Positions 30,100 to 39,094 of a stretch of 64,000 nt of DNA are shown in pieces. The number at the start of each line of letters is the position of its first letter. Position 1 is the first letter of the stretch. This DNA is from Myxococcales bacterium (lineage in GTDB: Bacteria; Myxococcota; Bradymonadia; UBA7976; UBA1532). The position numbers and the translations under genes were made by a program. The notes beneath the pieces are model-generated. The model worked only from the letters and a program-made list of their open reading frames with translations, had not been told where the DNA came from and searched no databases. The stretch covers positions 1 through 64,000 of the forward strand of contig JACKDM010000013.1 in assembly GCA_020633515.1 (NCBI GenBank), in the 5' to 3' direction.

Positions 30100-32121
30100 T
30101 CAGAGGGCGGGCGCGGGGTCGAAGAGGTCGCCGGCGAGCGCGTTGAGGTGGGCGGTGAGCTCTTCGACGCGGAGCGCGCGCATGAGCGCGGCGCGGGGGT
30201 CGTCCTCGGCGGTGAGGGCCTCGACGATGAGGCGGCGGCGCTCCTGGTAGAGGTGGATGACGGTGGCGCGGAGCGCGCGCTCGGCGTCGGCGTTGACGCG
30301 GCCGATGCGCTCGATGGGGGCCTCGGCGCGGTGGAAGACGGTGCTGTGGAGGTCCCAGGTGGCGGTGAGGCCGATGAACCAGGCGCCGCCTTGGATGGGG
30401 CCGCGTTCGCGGCCTTCGCCGGTGGTGATCTCTTCGTTGACGAAGAGGCGCTCCCAGGGGGCGCGGTAGAGCGCGAACGAGGTGGTGAGGACGGGGAGGT
30501 AGCCGGCGGCGCGGGCGCTGTCGCGGTGGGCGATGCGGTCCTGGCGGTCGAGGCCGGCGCGGTGGAGGGCGGCGGTGAGGACCGCGTGCTGGTCGGGCTC
30601 GGCGGCGAGGAGGCGGCGGGCGCGGTCGAGGACGATCGGGGGGAGGGCGCGGGGCGCGGCGGGGCCGTGGCGGTGGAGGCCGGCGGCGGTGAGCACGAGG
30701 AGGGTGTCGGGGCGGCCGGCTTCGAAGAGGCCGTAGGTGATGGGCCATTGCATGGCGCCGAAGAACGCGATCTGCCAGTGGGCGCCGGCGTCGCGGGTCT
30801 CCCAGATCTCGCGGGCGGTGACGGCGATGAGGTGGCCGGGGGCGGGGCCGGGGGCGAGGCAGAGCACGTCTTCGCCGACGAAGAGCAGGCCGCCGGCGCG
30901 GTCCCAGGTCTGGCCGGCGTCGAGGCTGTGCATGAGGCCGTCGGCGGTGGCGAGCCAGATGCGGTCGGGGTGGTGGGGGTCGATCTGGACCTGACGGGCG
31001 AGGCTCTGGGGGGGCCAGGGGCTCATGTAGGCGACGCTGAAGCTGGCGCCGCCGTCGGTGGTGCGGAGGAGGCCCCAGGAGACGCCGACGTAGGCGGTGC
31101 GGTCGTCGGTGGGGTGGAAGTCGATCCAGCGGATGTCACTGGTGGCGACGAGGGGGTGTTCGAGGGGTTCGAAGCGCTCGCCGTCGTCGGTGCTCTGGTG
31201 GAGGCCGCGGCCGGTGCCGATCCAGATGGTGGTGGGGCGGCGGGGGTGGCGGGCGATGTGGTTGATGGTGCGCTCGGGCGCGGTGGGGCCGGTGAGAATG
31301 AGGGGCCACGAGGCGCCGCCGTCGCGGGAGAGGCGGAGGCCGTCTGCGGTGGCGGCGAGGACGCGGTCGGGGTCGTCGGGGTCGACGTCGAGGTAGTGGA
31401 TGGCGGTGGCGGGGGTGGCGCGGAGCGCGAGGGTCTGCTGGAGGTTGATGCCGACGCCGAAGCCGCGCTTGCGGCGAACCTGGTACGCGAGGCGGGGGGC
31501 GCCGGAGCGGATCCCGACGGCGAGCTCGGAGCCGGCGCCGTCGTCGTCGCCGCCGCCGGCGGCGTCGGGGCCGCCGATCATCTCGGTGAAGGTCTCGCGG
31601 ACGGCGCTGACGGGCGATGACTTGGAGAGCGAGCCGAGGCCGGTGAGCTCGCGGATCGAGGGGTCGCCGGGGTTGATGTCGGCGCGGACGTCGAGGCCTT
31701 CCTGGCCGCTGTAGTTGCCGAGGTCGTCGTAGAGGTCGCTGGGGAGGCGGAAGCCGGCGGCGCGGGCGTCGGAGTAGGGGGCGAGGCCGAGGGGGCCGTC
31801 GACGAAGCCGTCGATGGGGCCTTGCTTGCGGATGGCGCCGTAGAAGGCGCCGCGGCGGACGAGCGCGGTGGATTCGTCCCAGGTGCGGCCGCCGTCGCTG
31901 CTGCGGTGGATGCGGCCGTGGGCGGTGCCGATGTAGATGACCGCGGGGTCGCCGGGGGCCTGCGCGACGGCGGTGAGCGGGGGTTCGAAGCGGATGCCGG
32001 CGGAGAGGTCGGCGGTGGCGCGGGGTGGGGGGTCGGCGAGCGGGTCGGCGGCGGCGGCGAGCGGGGCGAGCGCGGCGAGCAGGGTCAACAGCGGGGCGGG
32101 TCGGCGCACGCGGGGCAGCAT
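30100..32121 (-). CDS. Exported BNR/sortilin-like beta-propeller protein
   Basis: A 673-residue protein starting at ATG 32121 (signal peptide PAPLLTLLAALAPLAAAADP). A TTG at 32145 would give an eight-residue extension. Repeated blade motifs of the BNR/Asp-box type are seen: SSDGGRTWDES, SRDGGASWPLI, STDDGERFEPL, TTDGGASFSV, SLDAGQTWDRA and TRDAGAHWQI. These indicate a beta-propeller of at least six blades covering about residues 40-470. The last 150 residues are homologous to the downstream 214-residue protein (LYQERRRLIVEAL, DDPRAALMRALRVEELTAHLNAL). BNR propellers bind or process glycans or proteins. Here the gene heads an operon of exported proteins of unknown function. Confidence 0.85.
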   Translation of the reverse strand: MLPRVRRPAPLLTLLAALAPLAAAADPLADPPPRATADLSAGIRFEPPLTAVAQAPGDPAVIYIGTAHGRIHRSSDGGRTWDESTALVRRGAFYGAIRKQGPIDGFVDGPLGLAPYSDARAAGFRLPSDLYDDLGNYSGQEGLDVRADINPGDPSIRELTGLGSLSKSSPVSAVRETFTEMIGGPDAAGGGDDDGAGSELAVGIRSGAPRLAYQVRRKRGFGVGINLQQTLALRATPATAIHYLDVDPDDPDRVLAATADGLRLSRDGGASWPLILTGPTAPERTINHIARHPRRPTTIWIGTGRGLHQSTDDGERFEPLEHPLVATSDIRWIDFHPTDDRTAYVGVSWGLLRTTDGGASFSVAYMSPWPPQSLARQVQIDPHHPDRIWLATADGLMHSLDAGQTWDRAGGLLFVGEDVLCLAPGPAPGHLIAVTAREIWETRDAGAHWQIAFFGAMQWPITYGLFEAGRPDTLLVLTAAGLHRHGPAAPRALPPIVLDRARRLLAAEPDQHAVLTAALHRAGLDRQDRIAHRDSARAAGYLPVLTTSFALYRAPWERLFVNEEITTGEGRERGPIQGGAWFIGLTATWDLHSTVFHRAEAPIERIGRVNADAERALRATVIHLYQERRRLIVEALTAEDDPRAALMRALRVEELTAHLNALAGDLFDPAPAL

Positions 32122-32167
32122 CGGCGAGGGCGCGGCGCGATGCAAGCGGGCGGGTTGGGGACCGGGC

Positions 32168-32815
32168 TCAGCCCTTGGTCTTGCTGAAGTACCAGTCGGT
32201 GACCTCGTAGTCGGACTTCATGCGCTCGGCGGCGGCGGCCATGGTCGCGGGCGGGGGCACGATGCAGGCGTCGCCGGGCTGCCAGCCTTCGGGGGTGGCG
32301 AGCGCCTTCTCGGCGTTGAGCTGCAGCGCCTGCACGAGCCGCTTGAGCTCGCCGATCACGCGGCCGGTGGTGAGCGGGTAGTACATGATCGCGCGCACGT
32401 TCTGGTTGGGGTCGATGACGAAGACGGCGCGCACGGCGGCGGTGCTGCTCGCGCCGGGGTGGACCATGCCGTACTTGTGGGCGACGTCCATGCTGAGGTC
32501 GGCGATGACGGGGAACTTCACCTGCACGCCGAAGTGCTGCTCGATGCTGCGCATCCAGGCGATGTGGGCATAGACGCTGTCGATCGAGAGGCCGATGAGC
32601 TGGGTGTTCATCGCGGCGAAGTCGTCGGTCTCGCGGGCGAAGGCGATGAACTCGGTGGTGCAGACGGGGGTGAAGTCGGCGGGGTGGCTGAAGAGCACGA
32701 CCCACTTGCCCTTGTAGTCGGAGAGGCTGATCTCGCCGTGGGTGGACGGCGCGGTGAAGCCGGGGGCGGGCTCGTTGAGGCGGGGAAGGCTGAAGGCGGG
32801 CTGGACGTCGGCCAT
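32168..32815 (-). CDS. 1-Cys peroxiredoxin (Prx6 type)
   Basis: A 215-residue cytoplasmic peroxidase that reduces hydrogen peroxide and organic peroxides. The peroxidatic Cys52 is in FTPVCTTEF, the Prx6-subfamily motif. Further family features are VVLFSHPADF, the GLSIDSVYAHIAWMRSI segment, and VRAIMYYPLTTGR near the C-terminal arm, and no resolving Cys is present. Length and the long C-terminal arm fit Prx6 rather than the 2-Cys types. ATG 32815 is preceded by GAGGAGC. It is transcribed separately or with the propeller operon 46 bases downstream. Confidence 0.95.
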   Translation of the reverse strand: MADVQPAFSLPRLNEPAPGFTAPSTHGEISLSDYKGKWVVLFSHPADFTPVCTTEFIAFARETDDFAAMNTQLIGLSIDSVYAHIAWMRSIEQHFGVQVKFPVIADLSMDVAHKYGMVHPGASSTAAVRAVFVIDPNQNVRAIMYYPLTTGRVIGELKRLVQALQLNAEKALATPEGWQPGDACIVPPPATMAAAAERMKSDYEVTDWYFSKTKG

Positions 32816-32937
32816 GGTTGCTCCTCGTCGGGGGGTGGCGCCGGTGGGCGTGCGGACATGATGCGCGGCCGCGCGGGGGGGTCGCCGGCCGGGTTTGACG
32901 TTGAGGCGGCCGGGGGGTTGGGCGATAACCTGCGGCC

Positions 32938-35124
32938 ATGATGACGCGATCGTTGATGGTGGCCGGCCTCGCCGGGGTGTTGTTGTCGTGGACGGGCTGC
33001 GCGAGCGACGCGACCGACGTGGGCAGCGCGGCGTGCGGGGTCGATGGCGACTGTCGGGCGGGGCAGAGCTGCCTCGGCGGGCGGTGCGTGGCGACGCCGT
33101 GCGGGGACGCGGGGGCGTGCGCGGCGGGGCAGAGCTGCCTCGGGGGGCGGTGTGTCGATCCGGCGGAGCGGTGCCGCGACGATGATGACTGTCCGGGCGG
33201 GCGCTGCGTGGACGGGGAGTGCTTCGCGAACGATTGCAGCGAGGGCGAGGAGCGGGCGTGCGAGAACGCGTGCGGGAGCGGGGTGCAGCGGTGCGTGGGC
33301 GGGGTGTTCCGGCCGTGCACGGCGCGGGCGAGCGGGGAGGTGTGCGACGGGGCGGACAACGACTGCGACGGGGCGAGCGACGAGCTGCTGGACTGTCAGG
33401 GCTGCACCGAGGGGGCGACGCGGGGCTGCGAGACGGAGTGCGGGAGCGGGTCGGAGCAGTGTATCGGCGAGCAGTGGCGGGGCTGCGACGCGCCGCGGGC
33501 GCGGGTGGAGGTGTGCGGGACGGGGGTCGACGAGGACTGCGACGGGCGGGTGGACGAGGGCTGCGATGGCTGCGCCGATGGGGAGACGCGGCGCTGCGAG
33601 ACGGAGTGCGGCGAGGGGGAGGAGACGTGCAGCGACGCGACCTTCGGCGGCTGCGACGCGCCGCTGCCGGGGGACGAGTTCTGCGACGGGCGGGACAACG
33701 ACTGCGACGGGCGGAGCGACGAGGGCGTGGTGCGGGACTGCGGCAACAACTGCGGGGCGGGCACGGAGACGTGCGCCGATGGGGTGTGGGGGGGCTGCAC
33801 GGCGCCGGAGAACTGCGCGTGCGACGAGGGGGTGCCGCCGGACGTGCAGATCTGCGGGGCGTGCGGGTTCCGGCAGCGGGTGTGCGAGGGCGGGACGTGG
33901 GCGGCGTGGGCGGCGTGCGACGAGGGGGAGGCGCAGTGTCAGCCGGGTGAGGTGGAGATGGGGAGCTGCGGCAACTGCGGGACGCGGCGGCGGGCGTGCA
34001 CGGCGCAGTGCCGGTGGGGCGAGTGGTCGGGGTGCGCGGCCGAGCAGGAGTGCGCGGCGGGCGCCGAGGAGACGCGGGCCTGCGAGGGGGGCTGCGGCGA
34101 GCAGACGCGGATCTGCGCGGGGCGCTGCACCTGGGGCGAGTGGAGCGCGTGCGGGGGTGGCGGCGCGCTGGCGTGCGCGCCGGGTGAGACCGAGGAGGAG
34201 CCGTGCGGCAACTGCGGGACCCGGCGGCGGAGCTGCGAGGGCTGCGCGTGGGGCGAGTGGGGCGCGTGCGGGGGCGAGGGCGCCTGCGCGCCGGGCGACG
34301 AGGAGAGCGAGGTCTGCGACGCGAACACCGCGCGCAGCCGCACCTGCGACGACGCGTGCCGCTGGGGCGCGTTCGGCGCGTGCAGCGGCGACCAGTGCGC
34401 GCCGGGCGAGACGCAGAGCCAGGCGTGCGGCAACTGCGGGATGCGGACCCGCCGCTGCACCGACGCGCGGGTCTGGGGCGCGTACGGCGCCTGCGAGGGC
34501 CAGGGTCCGTGCGCGCCGGGCGCGGTCGACGAGCGCGCGTGCGGGAGCGAGGTCGGCGCCTGCGAGGCGGGCGTCGAGGCGCGCACCTGCGACGGGCAGT
34601 GCCGGTGGAGCGCGTTCGGGCAGTGCCGCGGCGCGATCGGGCCGGCGGCCGAGGTCTGCGGGGATCGGATCGACCAGGACTGCGACGGCGTCGTCGCCCG
34701 CCGCCCCGACGTGTGGGAGCCCAACGACACCTGCGCCGCCTGCCGCATGCTCGAAGGCGGCATGCCCGATCCCAACGTCTTCCTGCGGGGGACCATCGAC
34801 AGCTACGCCGACGTCGACTTCTACTGCTTCGTCGCCGAAGACGGCTTCAACGCGCCCGGCTTCGGCGAGGAGATCATCGTCGCGCTCGAAGACGTCGCGC
34901 CGGGGCAGGACTACGACATCTTCCTCTACCGCAGTCAGGCCGACTGCGCGGCGGGCAACGAGCTCGCGAGCAGCACCGCGTTCGACGACGCCGACGAGCT
35001 GATCGAGTGGAGCGAGTCGCTCAACGTCGAGGACGGCGGCACCTACGTCGTCGAGGTGCGCAGCGTCGGCGACGACCACGACTGCGCGCGCGAGTACCGG
35101 TTGACCGTCAACGGGCTGAACTGA
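32938..35124 (+). CDS. Cys-rich lipoprotein with MopE-like motifs, thrombospondin-like repeats and a PPC-like C-terminus
   Basis: A 728-residue exported protein with lipobox (SWTGC). Residues about 30-90 hold CRAGQSCLGGRC-type Cys-rich units. Three DNDCDG/DEDCDG metal-binding motifs lie near residues 135, 192 and 248, and a fourth (DQDCDG) near 574. Between them are about six units of the pattern C-x-W-(G/S)-x-(W/F/Y)-x-x-C, separated by CGNCGTRRR-like segments. These resemble thrombospondin type 1 repeats. The last 130 residues look like a bacterial pre-peptidase C-terminal (PPC) beta-sandwich (PNVFLRGTIDSYADVDFYCF). It is a probable adhesin or surface binding protein. ATG 32938 was taken as the start. 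Confidence 0.88.
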   Translation: MMTRSLMVAGLAGVLLSWTGCASDATDVGSAACGVDGDCRAGQSCLGGRCVATPCGDAGACAAGQSCLGGRCVDPAERCRDDDDCPGGRCVDGECFANDCSEGEERACENACGSGVQRCVGGVFRPCTARASGEVCDGADNDCDGASDELLDCQGCTEGATRGCETECGSGSEQCIGEQWRGCDAPRARVEVCGTGVDEDCDGRVDEGCDGCADGETRRCETECGEGEETCSDATFGGCDAPLPGDEFCDGRDNDCDGRSDEGVVRDCGNNCGAGTETCADGVWGGCTAPENCACDEGVPPDVQICGACGFRQRVCEGGTWAAWAACDEGEAQCQPGEVEMGSCGNCGTRRRACTAQCRWGEWSGCAAEQECAAGAEETRACEGGCGEQTRICAGRCTWGEWSACGGGGALACAPGETEEEPCGNCGTRRRSCEGCAWGEWGACGGEGACAPGDEESEVCDANTARSRTCDDACRWGAFGACSGDQCAPGETQSQACGNCGMRTRRCTDARVWGAYGACEGQGPCAPGAVDERACGSEVGACEAGVEARTCDGQCRWSAFGQCRGAIGPAAEVCGDRIDQDCDGVVARRPDVWEPNDTCAACRMLEGGMPDPNVFLRGTIDSYADVDFYCFVAEDGFNAPGFGEEIIVALEDVAPGQDYDIFLYRSQADCAAGNELASSTAFDDADELIEWSESLNVEDGGTYVVEVRSVGDDHDCAREYRLTVNGLN

Positions 35125-35297
35125 CGGTGACTCTTCGCCGACCGCCTGCTGACAAACGCGACCGCCCAGCCGCGTCTTGACGGCGACGGCGCAGACGTGC
35201 CATGAGGGGATCCCGCGGCGCGGCGGGTGACCGCTCCTGACGCTCCGGCGTCGCAAGAACGCGACCCGCCGCCCACGGCGCCGCCCCGGAGGTGTCG

Positions 35298-37175
35298 ATG
35301 CGAACCCGCCTTCTCGCCCTCTCGCTCTGCGCAGCGCTCGCCGGCTGCGCCGACGAAGACCCGCCGGCCACCGCCGGCCCCCCCGTCATCACCGAGGTCT
35401 CGTCGAGCGCGCTCGTCGTCGGCGAGACGGTCGAGTTCTTCGGCACCGGGCTGCTGCCCGAAGACGGCGCCGCCGAGCACCGGCTCCGCTTCACCGGCAC
35501 CTTCGAAGCCGACGACGGCGAGCGCGTCCCCGTCGACTTCGCGATCGCGGTCGCGGCCAACGCCGAGCAGGGCAACGCCGCCGCGCCCGGCCGCGACGTG
35601 CTCACCTGGCGCCGCTTCGGCCCCTACCACAACCCGTTCACCGGCGACGCCCGCATCGGCACCTTCCGCGGCGACGTGCGCGCGATCCGCACCGACGAGG
35701 ACGGCCTCACCACCGAGGGCCGCCCGGCGCCGGTCGTGCTCACCGTCGAGCCCTCGGTGATGATCGAGCGCTTCGAGCCGCTCGACGCCGACTGCGGCGC
35801 CCCGGCGCTGCGCGCGCTCGCCGGGCTGCCCTACCGCCTGCACGTCCGCGTCGCCGGGCTGCGCGCGACCCGCTTCGTCTACGAGCTCGACGGCGTCAAC
35901 GCCAACCCCGGCGTCACCCGGATCGAGCACGACTTCGGCCGCGGCAACCCGGTCGCTGTCGACGTGCTCGGCGAAGACGAGGCGATCCTCTTCGACCCGG
36001 TGCCGAGCGACACGCAGTTCTATGTCAGCGGGGTGCGGGTGATCGCGATCGACGACGAGGGCAAGAGCGTCGAGACCGCGATGCCGGTCGGGGTGCACCG
36101 CCCGATCGAGGTGCGCTACGGCGGCGAGTACGCGCTCGCCGAGCTGTACGAGCCCGAGCCGGTCTCCGGCTGCATCCCCGGCAGCATCGGCAGCAGCGTC
36201 AGCTACCAGGAGACCCACACCGAGACCCGCCAGCAGAGCGTGAGCGTCACCGTCGCGAGTTCGTGGCGCCGGCAGGAGGGCCGCACGGTCAGCGAGACGT
36301 TGCTCGAAGGCGTCAGCGTCGGCGAGAGCCAGAGCCGCACCCTCGGCGAGAGCACCTACGAGGGCGACCAGAGCACCGAGAGCTACGGCGTCACCTACGG
36401 GCAGAGCAGCCAGAACACCGTCAACGTCTCGACCCGCGACGGCGAGAGCTGGTCGTTCAACGTCAACGAGGGCGAGAGCAACGAAGAGTACGCCAGCCGC
36501 ATGGACATGCTCTTCGGCGAGGGGAGCTGGTCGGGCACCGTCGGCGCCTCGGGCGAGGGCTCGATCCCCGGCTTCGCCAAGGTCTCGGGCAAGGTCGAGA
36601 CCACCGTCGGCGTCAAGGGCGGCGCCTCGACGCAGGACACCACCGGCAGCCGCCGCCGGGTCAGCCAGGACACCGGCTACGGCATGAGCGGCGCGCGCGA
36701 CGAGACGCGCAGCTTCGGCAGCACCGTCGGCGAGAACCGCAGCGAGAGCCTCAGCGGCAGCTACGCGCTCTCGACCTCGCGGCAGCGCTCGATGGAGGAC
36801 CGCGAGAGCCGCTCGCAGAGCCACGTCTGGAACATGTCGGAGGGCGTCGCCGAGAGCGAGTCGGTCAGCGTCGGGCTCACCGAGGCCGAGAGCCAGACCT
36901 GGGTCACCTCGGAGAGCCTCGCCGTCAGCCAGGGCTACACCGGGCTCATCCCCCGCACCCGCGTCGGCATCTTCTACCGCCAGACCACCCGCTGGGTCCG
37001 CCGCGCCGAGGTGCGCACCTACGACCTCTGCGGCCTCGCCAGCCACGCCGGCGAGCTGCAGTTCAACGAGTGGACCTGGGCCGCCGAGCTCGCCATCGGC
37101 GAGGACTGCTCCACCGAGCCGCCCCCCTCGGAGCTGCCCGCGGCGCAGTGCTTCATCAGCCCGTGCGGCGGCTGA
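35298..37175 (+). CDS. Ser/Thr-rich lipoprotein, tandem paralogue 1, unknown function
   Basis: A 625-residue protein with lipobox (AALAGC). ATG 35298 is five bases after a GGAGG. Residues about 25-285 are an N-terminal region with beta-sandwich character, including RRFGPYHNPFTGDARIGTF and VRVIAIDDEGKSVETA. From about 300 to 560 the chain is extraordinarily rich in Ser, Thr, Gly and Glu with alternating polar and non-polar residues, for example TESYGVTYGQSSQNT, then SWSGTVGASGEGSIPGF. The C-terminal 70 residues (IPRTRVGIFYRQTTRWVRRAE, LQFNEWTWAAELAIG) are nearly identical in the next gene. No known family was recognised. The middle section suggests a long beta structure such as an aerolysin/ETX-MTX2-like barrel stem, which is a hypothesis. 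Confidence 0.82.
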   Translation: MRTRLLALSLCAALAGCADEDPPATAGPPVITEVSSSALVVGETVEFFGTGLLPEDGAAEHRLRFTGTFEADDGERVPVDFAIAVAANAEQGNAAAPGRDVLTWRRFGPYHNPFTGDARIGTFRGDVRAIRTDEDGLTTEGRPAPVVLTVEPSVMIERFEPLDADCGAPALRALAGLPYRLHVRVAGLRATRFVYELDGVNANPGVTRIEHDFGRGNPVAVDVLGEDEAILFDPVPSDTQFYVSGVRVIAIDDEGKSVETAMPVGVHRPIEVRYGGEYALAELYEPEPVSGCIPGSIGSSVSYQETHTETRQQSVSVTVASSWRRQEGRTVSETLLEGVSVGESQSRTLGESTYEGDQSTESYGVTYGQSSQNTVNVSTRDGESWSFNVNEGESNEEYASRMDMLFGEGSWSGTVGASGEGSIPGFAKVSGKVETTVGVKGGASTQDTTGSRRRVSQDTGYGMSGARDETRSFGSTVGENRSESLSGSYALSTSRQRSMEDRESRSQSHVWNMSEGVAESESVSVGLTEAESQTWVTSESLAVSQGYTGLIPRTRVGIFYRQTTRWVRRAEVRTYDLCGLASHAGELQFNEWTWAAELAIGEDCSTEPPPSELPAAQCFISPCGG

Positions 37176-37186
37176 GGAGGACCCCG

Positions 37187-39094
37187 ATGCGCACCCGAAT
37201 CGCCCTCACCGCCGCTGCGCTCCTCACCACGCTCACCGCGCTCACCGCGCTCACGGGCTGCGAAGACAGCGCCGCCCCCACCGCGCTCACCGTCGAGCGC
37301 CTCTCGACCGCGCACCTCGTCGTCGGCCACCGCTTCGAAGCGTGGGTGCTCGACCCCGCCGCGGTCGAGCCCGACGACCGCAGCGCGCTCGAAGACGCCA
37401 CCGCGATCACGCTCCGCTTCGAAGGCCGCTACCGCACCGACGACGGCCGCGAAGAAGACGTCGCCCGCGACATGCCCGCGCTCTACGACGGCCGCGTCGA
37501 CCGCGACGGCGCCGCGCTGCACGCGCTCCGCGTCTCCCGCTTCGGCCCGTTCGACAACCCGTTCACCGCCACCGGCCGCCCCGGCACCTTCGACGGCACC
37601 GTGCGCTTCGTCGCCACCACCGCCGACGGCCTCGTCATCGAGCCGGCGCGCCCCACCCCGGTCACCCTCGCCGTCGGCGCCTCGATCCTCATCGAGAGCC
37701 TCGAGCCGATCGACGCCGGCTGCGGCGCCCCGGCGATGCGCGCGCTCCCCGGCCTCGCCTACCGCATCGCGGTGCGCGCCGTCGGCATCCGCCCGGTGCG
37801 CTTCGTCTGGCAGCTCAGCCGCGTCAACGGCGTCGAGGGCACCCGCGAGTTCATCCACGCGTTCGACGGCCCCACCGAGCGCGACGTGCTCGGCGAAGAC
37901 GAGGCGGTCATCTGGAACCCCGTGCCCGACGCGCAGCAGTTCTACGCCGCCGGGATCCGGGTCATCGCGATCGACGACAAGGGCAATGAGATCGAGACCG
38001 CGCTCCCGCTCACCGTGCACCGGCCGATCGAGATCGTGCACAGCGGCAAGCGCGAGCTCGCCGAGCGCTACACCCCGGTGCCGGTCTCGGGCTGCACGCC
38101 GGGCAGCATCGGCAGCCGGGTCAGCTACAGCGAGACCCGCACCGAGTACCGGCAGAAGAGCGTCAGCGTCACCATCAGCCAGGAGTGGACGGCGTCGACC
38201 GGCGTCACCGCGACGATGGGCTGGCAGGAGGGCTTCGCCGAGGGGCAGAGCGAGAGCGAGAGCTTCGGCGGCGTCGACCGCGAAGAGGAGCGCCTCGCCG
38301 AGACCTGGGGGCTCAGCTACGGCACCAGCGAATCGAACAGCATGAACCTCTCGACCACCGACGGCGAGAGCTGGAGCTGGAGCCGCCGCGAGGGCGAGAG
38401 CAACACCGACTACGAAGAGACCCTCGACCGCCTCTATGGCGAGGGGAGCTGGTCGGGCACGGTCGGCGCGACCGCCGAGGGATCGGTCCCCGGCTTCGCC
38501 AAGGTCACCGGCAGCGTCTCGACCACCGCCGGCGTGCGCGCGGGCGGCGCGGTCGGCGACAGCGCCGGCGAGAGCCGCACCCGCTCGTCGGACCGCGGCT
38601 TCTCGATGAGCGGCACCCGCAGCGAGACCGAGGCGTTCGGCAGCACGGTCACCGACACCACCTCGGAGAACGTCAGCGGCAGCTTCGCGCTCACCCGCGC
38701 CCGCCAGCGCAGCTTCAACGACACCGCCTCGCGCGAGCGCGGCCGCACCTGGAACTTCGGCCAGAGCGTGCAGGCGCAGGACCTCGTCACCGAGGGCATC
38801 ACCGAGTCCGAGCAGCGCACCTGGGTCTCGTCGGCCAGCGACCAGACCGTGCAGGCGTTCTCGGGCATCATCCCCCGCACCAAGGTCGGCATCTTCTACC
38901 GCCAGACCACCCGCTGGGTCCGCCGCGCCGAGGTCCGCGCCTATGACCAGTGCGGCCTCTCGCAGCACCTCGGCGAGCTGCAGTTCAACGAGTGGACCTG
39001 GGCGCCCGACCTCGCCATCGGCGACGCCTGCGGCGAGCAGCCCCCGCCGCCGGGGCTCGACGCCGCCGCCTGCTTCATCGAGCCCTGCGGCTGA
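37187..39094 (+). CDS. Ser/Thr-rich lipoprotein, tandem paralogue 2, unknown function
   Basis: A 635-residue lipoprotein (lipobox TALTGC). ATG 37187 lies six bases after GAGGAGG and 11 bases after the stop of its paralogue, so they form one transcript. The architecture is the same: an N-terminal beta-rich region (VSRFGPFDNPFTATGRPGTF, IRVIAIDDKGNEIETA), a Ser/Thr/Gly/Glu-rich middle (GEGSWSGTVGATAEGSVPGF) and a conserved C-terminal block (IPRTKVGIFYRQTTRWVRRAE, LQFNEWTWAPDLAIG). Identity with the first copy is high at the ends and lower in the middle, which points to an old duplication followed by divergence. It ends directly against the stop of the convergent gene. Function is unknown. Confidence 0.82.
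   Translation: MRTRIALTAAALLTTLTALTALTGCEDSAAPTALTVERLSTAHLVVGHRFEAWVLDPAAVEPDDRSALEDATAITLRFEGRYRTDDGREEDVARDMPALYDGRVDRDGAALHALRVSRFGPFDNPFTATGRPGTFDGTVRFVATTADGLVIEPARPTPVTLAVGASILIESLEPIDAGCGAPAMRALPGLAYRIAVRAVGIRPVRFVWQLSRVNGVEGTREFIHAFDGPTERDVLGEDEAVIWNPVPDAQQFYAAGIRVIAIDDKGNEIETALPLTVHRPIEIVHSGKRELAERYTPVPVSGCTPGSIGSRVSYSETRTEYRQKSVSVTISQEWTASTGVTATMGWQEGFAEGQSESESFGGVDREEERLAETWGLSYGTSESNSMNLSTTDGESWSWSRREGESNTDYEETLDRLYGEGSWSGTVGATAEGSVPGFAKVTGSVSTTAGVRAGGAVGDSAGESRTRSSDRGFSMSGTRSETEAFGSTVTDTTSENVSGSFALTRARQRSFNDTASRERGRTWNFGQSVQAQDLVTEGITESEQRTWVSSASDQTVQAFSGIIPRTKVGIFYRQTTRWVRRAEVRAYDQCGLSQHLGELQFNEWTWAPDLAIGDACGEQPPPPGLDAAACFIEPCG

Noticed and set aside
32608..35256. Long minus-strand frame of about 880 codons opposite the Cys-rich lipoprotein
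   Set aside because: Arg/Pro/Ala/Leu-rich antisense product. The plus strand has the signal peptide and conserved Cys patterns, and the 32168-32815 region is peroxiredoxin in another frame.
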